Source: Actinopolyspora lacussalsi
Lineage (GTDB): Bacteria > Actinomycetota > Actinomycetes > Mycobacteriales > Pseudonocardiaceae
Reading direction: 5' to 3'
Assembly: GCA_030803735.1 (NCBI GenBank)
Contig: JAURUC010000001.1
Coordinates: forward strand, 4,724,501 to 4,788,500
DNA length: 64,000 nucleotides
The notes beneath the pieces are model-generated. The model had not been told where the DNA came from. It searched no databases and saw only the letters and a program-made list of their open reading frames with translations. Both the position numbers and the translations under genes were made by a program. This document shows, one piece after another, positions 1-8,164 of this stretch; within the stretch, counting starts at the first letter, position 1, and every line of letters starts with the position of its first letter.

Positions 1-266
1 GGCTGTGGTTCAAATGAGTGTACCGCACCGCGAGTTCCGACGAGCTGTGCGAGGGGGAAGCTGTACATCCCGTAAGCTGCTCCGATGTCAAAGCAGGTAT
101 CACCTGTACCGACCAGCTGGGTTAGTCCTCGAACTTCTGGCTCGGCCATCGACATACTCGCTGCGCTCCGCAGCGTAGCTGCCAGTGAGGAAAGTCGGCG
201 ACCAGGGATGTAGTCGTGCTTCGAGGTAGGCGGTTCCGCGGCGAAAAAATTCGAATCATGATTCAT
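1..266 (-). CDS. FkbM-type SAM-dependent methyltransferase, N-terminal part (cut by window edge)
   Basis: The reverse strand reads without a stop from an ATG at 266 to the left edge, giving 88 residues. A ribosome-binding site (AAAGGA) sits just upstream of the ATG. Residues 59-72 read DIGAAYGMYSFPLA, the glycine-rich SAM-binding loop (motif I), and after about 11 residues comes VHSFEPQ, the acidic strand end of motif II. This spacing is typical of FkbM-family methyltransferases, which methylate hydroxyls on sugars or natural products. The first 40 residues are polar and unlike a catalytic fold. The acceptor substrate and the rest of the gene lie outside the window. Fold assignment is fairly sure; FkbM rather than another class I methyltransferase is inferred from the motif wording. 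Confidence 0.78.
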   Translation of the reverse strand, partial: MNHDSNFFAAEPPTSKHDYIPGRRLSSLAATLRSAASMSMAEPEVRGLTQLVGTGDTCFDIGAAYGMYSFPLAQLVGTRGAVHSFEPQ

Positions 267-1175
267 GGTGTTCCTTTCGTGGAGGGTGGTTTATTGTCGC
301 GGCACCCGGAGTCGGACGAAGCTGATGCTGTTCCGGTTTGTGGCGTCCTGCGCTGCGGCAGAAATAATCCCGAAAATGTGTTTTTGCCTGGGTCCTCGTG
401 TTGTTGATCCTGCCCCAGGGGGTCCGGTGGTTCACTCCGGCTGCGTGAGATTATTGATCATTTTTGTTTCTGTTTCGTTCGTGAATCTATTTCCGTTTCT
501 TGTTTGCCGATGACGAGTTGATCATAGGTGTTGATCAGCTAGCTCGGGTCCGAAACGGAAATACGGTCCGGGTGTCGTTGATCACCCCCGAATGGTGGTT
601 GAAGGGGCGTGGTCCTCTTTGCTGGGAAGATTTGGGTGGTTATTACAACTAGTCGCGGACGGTTCGGCGGCAAAATGGTTGTGTTGCTCCAACTTTTTTG
701 CGCGGCTTGTGGACGCTGGATCAGCGGGCGGCTGCCTCCCATGTTCGAGCTGAAGCGGGAGCGGCCACTGAGCCGAGCTCGGTGGGTCGAGGTGAAACCG
801 GCTCCGAATACCACCTGATCCGCGACGGCGGCCGGGGATACCACGCATCAGCCGCGCGGCACCCGTGACACCAACAGCCCGTCCGCTGAGCCGTCGAGTG
901 AAGGGTGAGTGACGGAGCGGCGCAGAGGTGGACAACGTTGTGTGGCTCCCGGACGACCTCGCTGGTCGTCACGGGTGACGGGGGTGCTGTTTCCGAGTGC
1001 CGTGCCGTTAGGATCGCTGGTCGCGCGTACTGGGTTCGTGGTTCCCTGGGGTGTCTGGTTCTCGTGCAGTTCGCAGCTGGCCGACCGCTGTCGGCCGCCA
1101 CAACCGTCCGACCGAGTACAACAGCGGAATTTTCATGTCTGAGGTGTTTTCCTAGCGGCGTTATCGGAGAGTGCC
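267..1175. other. Long stretch without a supported gene
   Basis: About 900 bases between the divergent methyltransferase start and the small membrane protein gene. The first part (roughly 270-700) is clearly less G/C-rich than the rest of the window. Open frames exist on both strands, but none has actinobacterial third-position bias, a recognisable domain and a good ribosome-binding site together. It must contain the promoter of the methyltransferase and may hold gene remnants. Confidence 0.5.
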
Positions 1176-1391
1176 ATGAAGTACGTTTGGTTCGGCGTGC
1201 TGCTTCTGCTGGGCCAGCTGGTGCCGGAACTGCTGTTCCCACCGGAGGGCGTCACGGTGGAGATCGGCCGCTTCGCGGCCATGGCGGGTACCGCGGTGTT
1301 GGCCGCGGTGATTCTTTGCACCTGGGAGCGATGGTCACTGGGGCGCGGCGTCTGGCCGCGTCGAACCCGAGCGTACGAGACCGAGGCGTGA
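1176..1391 (+). CDS. Small membrane protein of unknown function
   Basis: A 71-residue protein with GGAGAG a few bases before the ATG. Residues 3-20 and 33-51 are two hydrophobic segments separated by a short acidic loop, followed by an Arg-rich tail, so it probably spans the membrane twice with the basic tail in the cytoplasm. No family is recognised. It ends 122 bases before the convergent PAP2 gene. Its small size makes the call less certain than that of its neighbours. Confidence 0.5.
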   Translation: MKYVWFGVLLLLGQLVPELLFPPEGVTVEIGRFAAMAGTAVLAAVILCTWERWSLGRGVWPRRTRAYETEA

Positions 1392-1513
1392 TCGGCACTC
1401 GATTCCGTCGAGCTCACGGCCTTTTCGAGCGGGCTCTCCCGTACAGCGCCGCGATGCCGCGTCGCCCGCGGGAGCCACTCCGCCCGCGTCCGTGGCAGTG
1501 CGTCGCCGCTGAA

Positions 1514-2377
1514 TCAGCGCGTGCTGTTCGAGTAGCTCTCCTGCCGCCGCTCGGTGGGGCGTTGCCCGGCGGTTCGCGATTCGGCGGTTCGCTGGAAGGC
1601 GATGGGCTGCGTCGGCAGCTCGACGGGTTGTGTCGGCGGGTCGACCGGCTGCGTCTCGATGGGCTGCGTCAGGGGCTCCGGTGACGAATCCACCGTCCGG
1701 TGCTCGCTCCGATCCCCCTTGGCCAGCAGCTTCCCCATCCCCGGGGTCTCCCGCAGTTTCTCGACCGCCCGGGTGGCCGGGTGGACACCGAGCAGCATCA
1801 CGAGCAGCACCACGCTCGCGCCGACCAGGAAGCCCACCACCACGTCGTGCGGAAAGTGCGCTCCCACGAACACTCGGGAGGCCGCGGTCGAGATCCCGAC
1901 CAGCAGTGCCGGAACACCGAGCCTGCGCCACGCGAACACGATCGCGACGGCCGTGGCACCCGCGACGGCGGAGTGGTTGCTGGGGAAGGACCAGTCACCG
2001 GGCGGATCGCACACCGCTATCGTGTTGATGTCGGACAACAACCGGCACGGTCGTCCGACCTCGAAGAAGCCCTTGATGGTGTCGTTGGTGAGGTAGGCCG
2101 CGATCATGCCGAACGGCGCCAGCAGCACGAACGCCATCGCGCGCGCGGGCAGCCCTCGTGCCCGCCACATGCCCCAGGCGAGGACGGCGGCCATGACGAA
2201 CAGCGAGCCGTCGGTGAACAGGATCGCCAGCAGGTGCACGAAATCCGGCGTCGAGTTCGCGAACTCTATGATGTGGAGGTACCAGTTGGCGCTGACGTCC
2301 GGGACGTCCTCGATGCCCGAGACCGCCCGGTTGGTCGGCAACGTGGTCAGCTCGTCCGTCGGGCCCGTTTCGTGCAT
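1514..2377 (-). CDS. PAP2-family membrane phosphatase
   Basis: A 287-residue multi-span membrane protein with all three motifs of the PAP2/undecaprenyl-diphosphatase superfamily: K102...R109-P110 (motif 1), FPSNHS at 131-136 (motif 2, general-acid His 135) and SR...H...D at 167-178 (motif 3, nucleophile His in VGAHFPHD). Such enzymes dephosphorylate lipid phosphates such as undecaprenyl pyrophosphate or phosphatidic acid at the outer face of the membrane. The C-terminal 75 residues are a hydrophilic extension rich in Thr-Gln-Pro repeats that the family does not normally have. Start chosen at the ATG at 2377; the next segments are hydrophobic as expected. The substrate cannot be told from sequence. 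Confidence 0.85.
   Translation of the reverse strand: MHETGPTDELTTLPTNRAVSGIEDVPDVSANWYLHIIEFANSTPDFVHLLAILFTDGSLFVMAAVLAWGMWRARGLPARAMAFVLLAPFGMIAAYLTNDTIKGFFEVGRPCRLLSDINTIAVCDPPGDWSFPSNHSAVAGATAVAIVFAWRRLGVPALLVGISTAASRVFVGAHFPHDVVVGFLVGASVVLLVMLLGVHPATRAVEKLRETPGMGKLLAKGDRSEHRTVDSSPEPLTQPIETQPVDPPTQPVELPTQPIAFQRTAESRTAGQRPTERRQESYSNSTR
1601..1670 (-). repeat. Thr-Gln-Pro coding repeat in the PAP2 tail
   Basis: Within the 3' part of the PAP2 gene the block GATGGGCTGCGTC occurs at 1601-1613 and again at 1658-1670, with degenerate copies between. It encodes an alternation of TQP-[IV] units (about four) in the hydrophilic C-terminal extension. The pattern suggests expansion by slippage of a short unit. 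Confidence 0.7.
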
Positions 2378-2747
2378 GCGGTCCTCGTCAGGGGTCGTGT
2401 CTCACGAGATCATCGGACTCCCTCGGGGAGCGGCGAGCGCTCCACTGCGGGAGGCGGAGATCCCGACTCGGTTCGGGTGGTCGTCCTGCGGTGGGGAATC
2501 CGGCACGTGCGCGACGAACACCCGCTTCGGCGAGAGCTGTTCACGCTCGGTACCGCCAAGGTTTCTCCACTGTTTACCACGAGGACACCCGTCGTTCCCG
2601 ACGAGACCTTTCGCCTCCGGCGGGTCCGAGTCCCCGGACGATCCCGGAGTCGAGCGGATCGTGACCGGCCGCCGCGCGGGTAAACCGAGCCGGATTCGCG
2701 GCCCGGCGATCCGTTCCGGGCCGCGCGGTGCGGCCTCCCGGCCGTGG
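2378..2747. other. Intergenic stretch without a supported gene
   Basis: About 370 bases between the PAP2 start and the end of the MerR-type operon. Reading frames on both strands are open for long stretches, but the translations are Arg/Pro-rich and look like frame shadows. The PAP2 promoter should be at its left end. Confidence 0.4.
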
Positions 2748-3065
2748 TCACTCGGCTCGGTGCGAGCTGCGGCGCGGCGTTGTGGCGTGGGCGGCGCAAC
2801 CCGCTGCCGAGTCGCGGGTCCCGGCGCAGCCACACCGGTGCGCGCGGGACCGGTGTGCTTTCCACGTCACGACCGCCGACAGTGCCAGTACCGCCGCGAC
2901 CGCGGGCAGCCAGGCCGCCAGACCGGCCGCGAGGGCACCACCGAGCAGGCCGGCGGTGATGAGTGCGGGCAGGAGGCAACAGGCCAGGCAGGCCGCTCCG
3001 GCCAGCCCGGCCAAACCGACCGATGTCCGGCTCCGACGAGTGGGGTCAGCAGCAGGGTCGGTCAT
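2748..3065 (-). CDS. Small Cys-rich membrane protein, MerT-like
   Basis: A 105-residue protein. Residues 17-68 form two hydrophobic segments; the first contains the cluster C26, C29, C30 (AACLACCLLPAL), and the polar tail has C78, C80 and C90. A vicinal Cys pair in the first membrane helix is characteristic of mercuric-ion importers of the MerT type, though this protein is not an obvious MerT. It overlaps the end of the upstream MerR-type gene by 20 bases, so the two are translationally coupled and it is the last gene of the operon. A role in metal transport or binding is inferred from Cys pattern and context; the metal is unknown. Confidence 0.65.
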   Translation of the reverse strand: MTDPAADPTRRSRTSVGLAGLAGAACLACCLLPALITAGLLGGALAAGLAAWLPAVAAVLALSAVVTWKAHRSRAHRCGCAGTRDSAAGCAAHATTPRRSSHRAE

Positions 3066-3498
3066 GGTGGTCCTCTTCGGCGATGTCGGCGAACGGCAGC
3101 GGGCAGTCCGTGCTGGTGGCGCAGGAGGTCAGATCGTCACAGCCTGCCTCGACCGCTTCGAGCAGCGTGGCGCGGATGGTTCGCAGGTCGGCGATGCGGG
3201 CCTCGACCTCGGCGAGCTTTGCCCGGGCACGTTCCCGCAATCCCGGGTCGGAGCGGTCGGCCCGGCGCGATCGTCCCGCTTCGAGCAGGTCGGCTACCTC
3301 GTCGAGAGTGAAGCCCAACCGTTGTGCGGCCTTGATGACCCGCAGCGTGGTTACCGCCGCCGGTGGATACAGGCGATGGCCGCCCAGGCTGCGTTCGGGT
3401 TGGGCCAGCAGCCCGCGCCGCTCGTAGTAGCGCAGGGTCTGCGGATTCACCCCGGCGGCTTCGGCGACCTGACCACTGCGCAGTCTCGTGGTGCTCAT
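3046..3498 (-). CDS. MerR-family metal-responsive regulator
   Basis: A 150-residue protein with the winged helix of the MerR family at residues 6-45 (VAEAAGVNPQTLRYYERRG), a dimerisation coiled coil at about 85-118 and a C-terminal Cys set: C120, C126, C132 and a terminal C149-C150 pair. Several Cys after the coiled coil is the arrangement of soft-metal sensors. The ATG at 3498 is chosen because the helix-turn-helix follows at the usual distance; the open frame extends further upstream but overlaps the preceding gene. It overlaps the previous gene by 4 bases (ATGA type). A matching MerR-type operator stands in front of the operon at 4530-4561, so it probably activates its own operon. Metal specificity is not determined. 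Confidence 0.88.
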   Translation of the reverse strand: MSTTRLRSGQVAEAAGVNPQTLRYYERRGLLAQPERSLGGHRLYPPAAVTTLRVIKAAQRLGFTLDEVADLLEAGRSRRADRSDPGLRERARAKLAEVEARIADLRTIRATLLEAVEAGCDDLTSCATSTDCPLPFADIAEEDHHDRPCC

Positions 3499-3965
3499 GG
3501 GGATCCCTCCGGCGTGGTCGTTGCCGCGTGCCGGGCCAGCCCCTCCAGGACCGGTCGCTGGTCCGCGGGAACCGTGATGTCGAGCCGCAGCTCCTCTTCG
3601 CGCTGCTGGAGGACGAAGCTGAACAACGAGCAGCACCGGCTTTCCCGTTCCGCCAGGTCCCGCGCCGTGTCTCGCCAGGCCGGATCCAACACCAGTCGCA
3701 GTCGGGTCGGTTCCGGCCTGTGGAAGCTCCGCAGCGCGGCGGTGAACAGCGCATCGAACTCGGCCGCTCGTTCCGGTTGCCGTGACGGCGGCAACTCACA
3801 CGATGGCGGGACCCACCCGAGCAGCGAGTCACTGCCCTCGGCGCTGTCGGTCTCCGCTCCGTCGTGACGGGTCTCCAGCGCCACGCCGTCCGTGCGGGCC
3901 GGAGGCGTGTTGTCTCCGACGCTCGGGCCGCAGCAGGCGCACCCGACGCTCTCGTCGTTCGTCAT
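3495..3965 (-). CDS. Cys-rich protein of the metal-responsive operon
   Basis: A 156-residue soluble protein. The N-terminus carries C9, C11, C12 (GCACCGPS), a likely metal-binding site, followed by about 60 disordered residues. Residues 85-145 form a small alpha/beta domain with the pattern ERESRCCSLFSF, including the vicinal pair C111-C112; domains with an E-x-x-CC-x-[LF] core are known to me next to MerR-type genes in actinobacteria. The start overlaps the stop of the upstream membrane protein (ATGA) and its own stop overlaps the MerR start, so the three genes are tightly coupled. A role in metal sequestration or hand-over is inferred. Confidence 0.65.
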   Translation of the reverse strand: MTNDESVGCACCGPSVGDNTPPARTDGVALETRHDGAETDSAEGSDSLLGWVPPSCELPPSRQPERAAEFDALFTAALRSFHRPEPTRLRLVLDPAWRDTARDLAERESRCCSLFSFVLQQREEELRLDITVPADQRPVLEGLARHAATTTPEGSP

Positions 3966-4477
3966 CGCGCTTCCCCTCCGATTCCAGTGGTACGCCGCCG
4001 TGGCGCGTGATGCCGGTCGAGCACGAGCCCCAGCGTGAGGCCGTAGACCAGGTGCGGGAGCAACGTCGCCGCCGCGATGCGCGGTGTCACGGCGATCCCG
4101 AACAGACCCCAGGACAGGTATGGCAGCCACACCAGACCCAGCAACCCCCACAGCAGCACGCCGTAGCCGAGCCCGATCCATACCGAAACCCGGCGAACCA
4201 ACCCGACCAATACCGCCGCGGCCACGGCCCCGTAAGCCAGATGGGCCAGCACCGCCAGTCCCACCAGCACCGGCTGCGGCAGTGCCCCCACGGTCCGGGC
4301 CACCAGTGCTACCGGGACGGGGCTCGGCAACGGTGCCACGCCTGTGAGCATGCCGAAGAGCATCACCACGCTCATGAGCACCGTCGCGACCGCACCCCAG
4401 CCCGCCCCGGACACCAACCGGCCCGGGACGACTCCCGTCCCACCGGTACGGGCCGGTCCGTCCGAATCCACCGCCAT
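3962..4477 (-). CDS. Membrane protein, first gene of the metal-responsive operon
   Basis: A 171-residue protein with about four hydrophobic segments (near residues 30-50, 60-80, 85-105 and 110-135) and His/Arg-rich ends. It has GAGAGG before the ATG at 4477 and begins about 45 bases after the -10 box of the MerR-type promoter. It carries no recognised transporter motif. Its position as first gene behind a metal-responsive promoter suggests a part in metal handling, but that is context only. Confidence 0.65.
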   Translation of the reverse strand: MAVDSDGPARTGGTGVVPGRLVSGAGWGAVATVLMSVVMLFGMLTGVAPLPSPVPVALVARTVGALPQPVLVGLAVLAHLAYGAVAAAVLVGLVRRVSVWIGLGYGVLLWGLLGLVWLPYLSWGLFGIAVTPRIAAATLLPHLVYGLTLGLVLDRHHAPRRRTTGIGGEAR

Positions 4478-4529
4478 CGTGAGTACCTCTCAACCACGTC
4501 GTACGCGCTGCGACAACCTCGTGCCGTCG

Positions 4530-4561
4530 ACGGTAAGCCCGTACCCAGGTACAGGATGCAA
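4530..4561 (-). promoter_or_regulatory. MerR-type promoter with operator in an overlong spacer
   Basis: Read on the minus strand: -35 TTGCAT, then a 20-base spacer, then -10 TACCGT. The spacer holds the near-perfect dyad CCTGTACC-TG-GGTACGGG. A 19-20 base spacer filled by a GTACC/GGTAC dyad is the hallmark of promoters activated by MerR, CueR and relatives through DNA untwisting. It points into the operon 4477 to 2748, which encodes the MerR protein itself. Confidence 0.8.
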
Positions 4562-4598
4562 CCTGCGATTCGGCTGGTCGGTGGTCGAGCCGTGCCCC

Positions 4599-5567
4599 TC
4601 AGCTATGCGGTCGTGACCGGACCAGGCGGGGGATGATGTGGACGTAGCCGACCATGCCGAGCAGTTCCACCAGGGTCTGGGTGACCACGACCACCGGGGT
4701 GATCGCGTAACCGGCAGGCAGGGCCAGCGCCAGCGGCAGCACTACCAGGGAGTTACGGGTGGCACCGCTGAAGATCAGCGCGCGGGAGCGACCCGCGTCG
4801 AGCCGGAACTCTCGCGCCAGCCCGTAACCGACTCCGGCCATGATGACCAGGAAGGCGACGTACAGCGGAACCACGGCCACGACCCGGCCGAGCCGGTGGC
4901 TGATCGCGGGGACCTGGCTCGCGACGACCACCAGCAACGTCGCCGCCATGAGCGGCACCATCGCCGCGCCGACGGCCGAGGAGAGCACCTCGCCGGTGCG
5001 GTGCCGGGCGGCCAGCGCCTCGGTGGCCCAGGCCAGCCCCAGCGGAGCGACGATCAGGATTCCGAAGGCTTCCAGGAACGGCCCCACCGCGACGATGTCG
5101 GCCAGCCCAGGGCCGAGGAACAGCCACAGCAGCGGCGGCAGCGCCACCATCTGGGCCAACATCAACAGCGGTGAGGCGGCCAGCAGGCGGTGGCTGTCCC
5201 CGCCCGCCAGCCCGGTGAACACGATCACGTAGTCGATGCACGGGGTCAGCAGCACCAGCAGCACCCCGAGCAGCACCGCCCGCGGCAAGGTCACCACGGC
5301 GGTCAGCGCGGCCACGATCAGCGGCACCACCGCGAAGTTCAGCAGCAGCGTCGCCGTCAGGAACCGTCCGTCGCGGAACGCACGGGTCAGCCGGGTGAAG
5401 GGAACCTGCAGAAACGTCGCGTACAGCAGTGTCCCCAGCACCGGGTAGATCGCGTGCTCCCAGATGGGCGCGCTCGCGGGCAGCGCCAGGCCCACGACGG
5501 CACCGGCGGCCAGCCCGCCGAGGTAGATCGGGATCTGGTGGCGTTCCAGCCACTGGGTCGCGGACAC
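4599..5567 (-). CDS. Arsenite permease-like protein of the ACR3/bile-acid:sodium symporter superfamily
   Basis: A 322-residue membrane protein with about ten hydrophobic segments. The segment LLTPCIDYVIVFTGLAGGD holds the invariant Cys of ACR3-type arsenite efflux proteins (TPC followed by a FTGLA-like motif), and FSGATRNSLVVLPLALALP near the C-terminus matches the superfamily's second conserved crossover. Expected role: proton-coupled export of arsenite or a related oxyanion. The GTG at 5567 is chosen as start because AAGGAG lies 11 bases upstream and the frame before it is Cys/Arg-rich non-membrane sequence. It lies upstream of the MerR-type operon on the same strand but has its own upstream region, and no arsR or arsC is nearby. 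Confidence 0.75.
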   Translation of the reverse strand: MSATQWLERHQIPIYLGGLAAGAVVGLALPASAPIWEHAIYPVLGTLLYATFLQVPFTRLTRAFRDGRFLTATLLLNFAVVPLIVAALTAVVTLPRAVLLGVLLVLLTPCIDYVIVFTGLAGGDSHRLLAASPLLMLAQMVALPPLLWLFLGPGLADIVAVGPFLEAFGILIVAPLGLAWATEALAARHRTGEVLSSAVGAAMVPLMAATLLVVVASQVPAISHRLGRVVAVVPLYVAFLVIMAGVGYGLAREFRLDAGRSRALIFSGATRNSLVVLPLALALPAGYAITPVVVVTQTLVELLGMVGYVHIIPRLVRSRPHS

Positions 5568-5637
5568 GCGCGTGCGGTCTCCTTTCCCGTGTGTGGTCGC
5601 CGCTCCCGCCGTTACGCGGGGGAGGGGCGAACACCAC

Positions 5638-6465
5638 TCAGCTCGGTGCGGCCAGCAGCGCGGCGTTGTGGCGCGGGCGGCGCAGCAGCCACCCGCACAA
5701 CCCACCCCACACCAGCAGGTTCGCTGCGAGTTTCACCGCTAGCACGGTGCCGCTCTGGGCGTAGAGCACAGGGTAGGCCGTGAGCACCAGGAACGGATCG
5801 GCCAGTTCGACCCAGCGCAGCCCGATGCCGGTCGAGGTGAGCGGCACCTGGACCAGCAGCGCCCCGGCGATCAGCAGGGTGGCCGTCCGCTGGTTCCGCA
5901 GCCCGTTGACGACCGCGGCCGTGAGCAGTCCGGTCAGCACCAGCGCGGCCCAGTCGAGCAGCAGCGCCAGCAGCACGAAACCGATCCCCGGTTGGATCAC
6001 CGGGTCCAGTCCTTCCACGGCCTGGGCGGTGAGCAGCGGGCTTCGCGGGCCGGAACCGAACTGGTAGGTCATGTAGACCAACAGCAGCAGCCAGGCCGCG
6101 AGGAAGGCCGTGGCGGTGAGCACCACGGAGCCGATCACCGAAGTGATCCAGCGCCCGGAGCCGAGCACCAGCTGCGCGTGGGTGTGCAGCCCGTTCGAGC
6201 GGGAGGCCGCCTGCGTTACCGCCGTCAGCAGCGCGTAGAAAATCACCAGTTCCATCGCCAGGGTCCGTGGCTCCAGCGAGGACAGCACGATCCAGTCCCC
6301 GTAGGTCGGCTCGTGAGGCAGACCGGCCGGGGTGGAGCTGGTGCCGACGAGGAACCAGGCCAGCAGGATCACCGGGGTGGCCCAGCGCAGCGTGGGCAGC
6401 GTGGCCAGCAGCACCGCCAGCCGTGCCGTGCCGCCGCGCCGAACCGGATTCGGGTGTCGTGGCAT
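5638..6465 (-). CDS. ABC transporter permease (ABC-2 type), third gene of the set
   Basis: A 275-residue membrane protein with about six hydrophobic segments, including long ones near residues 30-50, 70-90, 120-145 and 160-190. Its ATG overlaps the stop of the ATPase gene upstream (TGATG), so the two are coupled. With the ATPase and the other permease it would form an exporter of unknown substrate. The frame is open upstream of 6465, but that part overlaps the ATPase and is Arg-rich, so the ATG at 6465 is used. Confidence 0.72.
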   Translation of the reverse strand: MPRHPNPVRRGGTARLAVLLATLPTLRWATPVILLAWFLVGTSSTPAGLPHEPTYGDWIVLSSLEPRTLAMELVIFYALLTAVTQAASRSNGLHTHAQLVLGSGRWITSVIGSVVLTATAFLAAWLLLLVYMTYQFGSGPRSPLLTAQAVEGLDPVIQPGIGFVLLALLLDWAALVLTGLLTAAVVNGLRNQRTATLLIAGALLVQVPLTSTGIGLRWVELADPFLVLTAYPVLYAQSGTVLAVKLAANLLVWGGLCGWLLRRPRHNAALLAAPS

Positions 6466-7370
6466 CACCAGCTGTCCAATCCGCGGAAGGGTTGTTCGAT
6501 GTCGCGGCCCAGGTCCTCGACGTTTCCCAGCGGCAGCTCCGCTCGTGAGAGCAGCGCCAGCAGTTCGTGCAGTGGCGCGGACCGCTCGGCGAGCACCCCG
6601 ATGTAGGGGTCGATCCGGTGTGTCCAGTCGTGTTCCTTCAACACCGTGGCGGCGGCGTGCCGGGTGGCTTCCGCGTCCGCGTCCTCGTCCTCGGCCGCGA
6701 AGCGCAGTCGCCACCAGCGGGGGCTGTCCTCGGGCCAGCGGGTGACGACCTCACCGCCGGAGATGTAGACGATCTCGTCGCTCATCTCGTCGACGTCGGC
6801 GATCGAGTGGCTGCTGAAGATCACCCCGGTTCCGGCGCGTGCCCGCTCGCCGATCAGCTCCTTGAGCCGGATGATCCCGGCGGGGTCGAGCCCGTTGCCG
6901 GGCTCGTCGAGCACCAGCACCTCGGGATCGCCCAGCAGCGCCCGCGCCAGGCACAACCGGCGCCGCATTCCCAGCGAGTAGGCGCCGACCCGCTTGCGCG
7001 CCGCCTGGCGCATCCCCACCGCGTCGAGGCACTCTTCCACCTCGTTCGACGTGACGCCGCCCAGCATCCCGGCCCACTGGTCGAGGTTGCGGCGCCCGGA
7101 GACACTGTTGATCAGTCCGTCCTGGTCGAGCACCGCGCCGAAGCTCGGCCGCGTGCCCCCTCCGGTGTGGTGGTGCAGCTTTCCCGCGCTCGGTTCGATC
7201 AGGCCGAGCAGCGCGGCCAGCAGCGTGGTCTTGCCCGCGCCGTTGGGGCCGACGATGCCGACGGTTCGGCCACTTCGGACGGCGAGGTCGACGTCGCTGA
7301 CCGCCCAGTGGCCGCCGAAGCGTTTGCCCAGTTTCTCGGTTTCCAGCAGTGCCCGGTTCGGGGTTTCCAT
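6465..7370 (-). CDS. ABC transporter ATP-binding protein
   Basis: A 301-residue ATPase. Walker A GPNGAGKTT at 41-49, signature YSLGMRRRL at 131-139, Walker B VLVLDEP at 151-157 and the switch His 188 in SSHS are all present. The signature variant YSLGM and the C-terminal extension of about 90 residues are common in ABC-2 exporters for drugs, lantibiotics or polymers. It is flanked by two membrane genes in the same direction, 13 bases after one and overlapping the other by one base. Confidence 0.92.
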   Translation of the reverse strand: METPNRALLETEKLGKRFGGHWAVSDVDLAVRSGRTVGIVGPNGAGKTTLLAALLGLIEPSAGKLHHHTGGGTRPSFGAVLDQDGLINSVSGRRNLDQWAGMLGGVTSNEVEECLDAVGMRQAARKRVGAYSLGMRRRLCLARALLGDPEVLVLDEPGNGLDPAGIIRLKELIGERARAGTGVIFSSHSIADVDEMSDEIVYISGGEVVTRWPEDSPRWWRLRFAAEDEDADAEATRHAAATVLKEHDWTHRIDPYIGVLAERSAPLHELLALLSRAELPLGNVEDLGRDIEQPFRGLDSW

Positions 7371-7383
7371 GTGGTTGTGCGAC

Positions 7384-8139
7384 CTAGCGTTCGGCTCGGG
7401 GGGCGAGTAGGGCGATGACGGTGAGCAGTGCCGCGTCGACGAGCAGCCACAGCGCGGGGCCGATCGTCCAGTTCAGTGGATTGTGCGGGAAGAGTATGGC
7501 TCCCTGTCCGGGGGTGAGCATCAGGCTCAGCGGCGTGACTCCGAGCTCATCGCCCACGAAGGCACCGAGCAGCACCGCCAGCGGCGCGCAGACCAGCGCG
7601 ACCAGCCGGGGCGTGCGGTAGACGGCGAGCAGGTGCGCCACCAGCAGTACGGCCACCGAGACCAGGCAGCACCACAGCAGCATGACCAGGTCCACCACCG
7701 GTCCCATGGCGTGCATCCCGGGCCACAGCAGCACGCTTTCGTCGACGGTGCGCAGCGGGTAGACGAACAGCGCCAGCACGTCGACGAAGACCACCATCGT
7801 GGCCGTCGTCACCACTGTCCGACCCGCCGCCACGCGTATCGAGCCGAGCACGTGCTCGCGCGGCCCGACTCCCGCGATCCGCAGGTACGGACTGCGCCCG
7901 GTCTCCTGGTCGGTCACGAACACCGGCGCGGCGGCCAGCACGCCGACGAACAGCGCGAGGATCACGGGTACCGGATCCGAGTGTGCGAAGTAACCGATCG
8001 CGGCTTCCTTCAGCGAGATCCGGTGCTGCAGTTCCACGACGAACAGCGCGATTCCGAGCAGCAGTCCGGCACCGATGTTCACCAACGGTTGGCCGGGCCA
8101 GTACCCGGCCGAACCGCCGCGTCTCACGACGAGATCCAT
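7384..8139 (-). CDS. ABC transporter permease, first gene of the set
   Basis: A 251-residue membrane protein with about six hydrophobic segments. The sequence PVFVTDQETGRSPYLRIAGVGPREHVLGS resembles the cytoplasmic loop of ABC-2 permeases in which a conserved E-x-x-x-G is followed by a coupling helix. It lies 13 bases upstream of the ATPase. It is followed upstream by the AT-rich island, so the three transporter genes probably start from a promoter within about 8140-8165. Confidence 0.7.
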   Translation of the reverse strand: MDLVVRRGGSAGYWPGQPLVNIGAGLLLGIALFVVELQHRISLKEAAIGYFAHSDPVPVILALFVGVLAAAPVFVTDQETGRSPYLRIAGVGPREHVLGSIRVAAGRTVVTTATMVVFVDVLALFVYPLRTVDESVLLWPGMHAMGPVVDLVMLLWCCLVSVAVLLVAHLLAVYRTPRLVALVCAPLAVLLGAFVGDELGVTPLSLMLTPGQGAILFPHNPLNWTIGPALWLLVDAALLTVIALLAPRAER

Positions 8140-8164
8140 AGTGAGAATAATCTACCACAGGTGA

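Noticed and set aside
1601..1670. CRISPR-like short repeats
   Set aside because: Repeats are in frame with the PAP2 gene, irregularly spaced and encode TQP units; no spacers.
905..1684. A 259-codon plus-strand frame over the small membrane protein
   Set aside because: Runs through the 1176-1391 gene in another frame and opposite the PAP2 tail repeats; no start signal or domain.
2106..3311. A 401-codon open frame on the plus strand across the PAP2 start and the metal operon
   Set aside because: Antisense to genes with recognisable motifs; Arg/Ser-rich composition.
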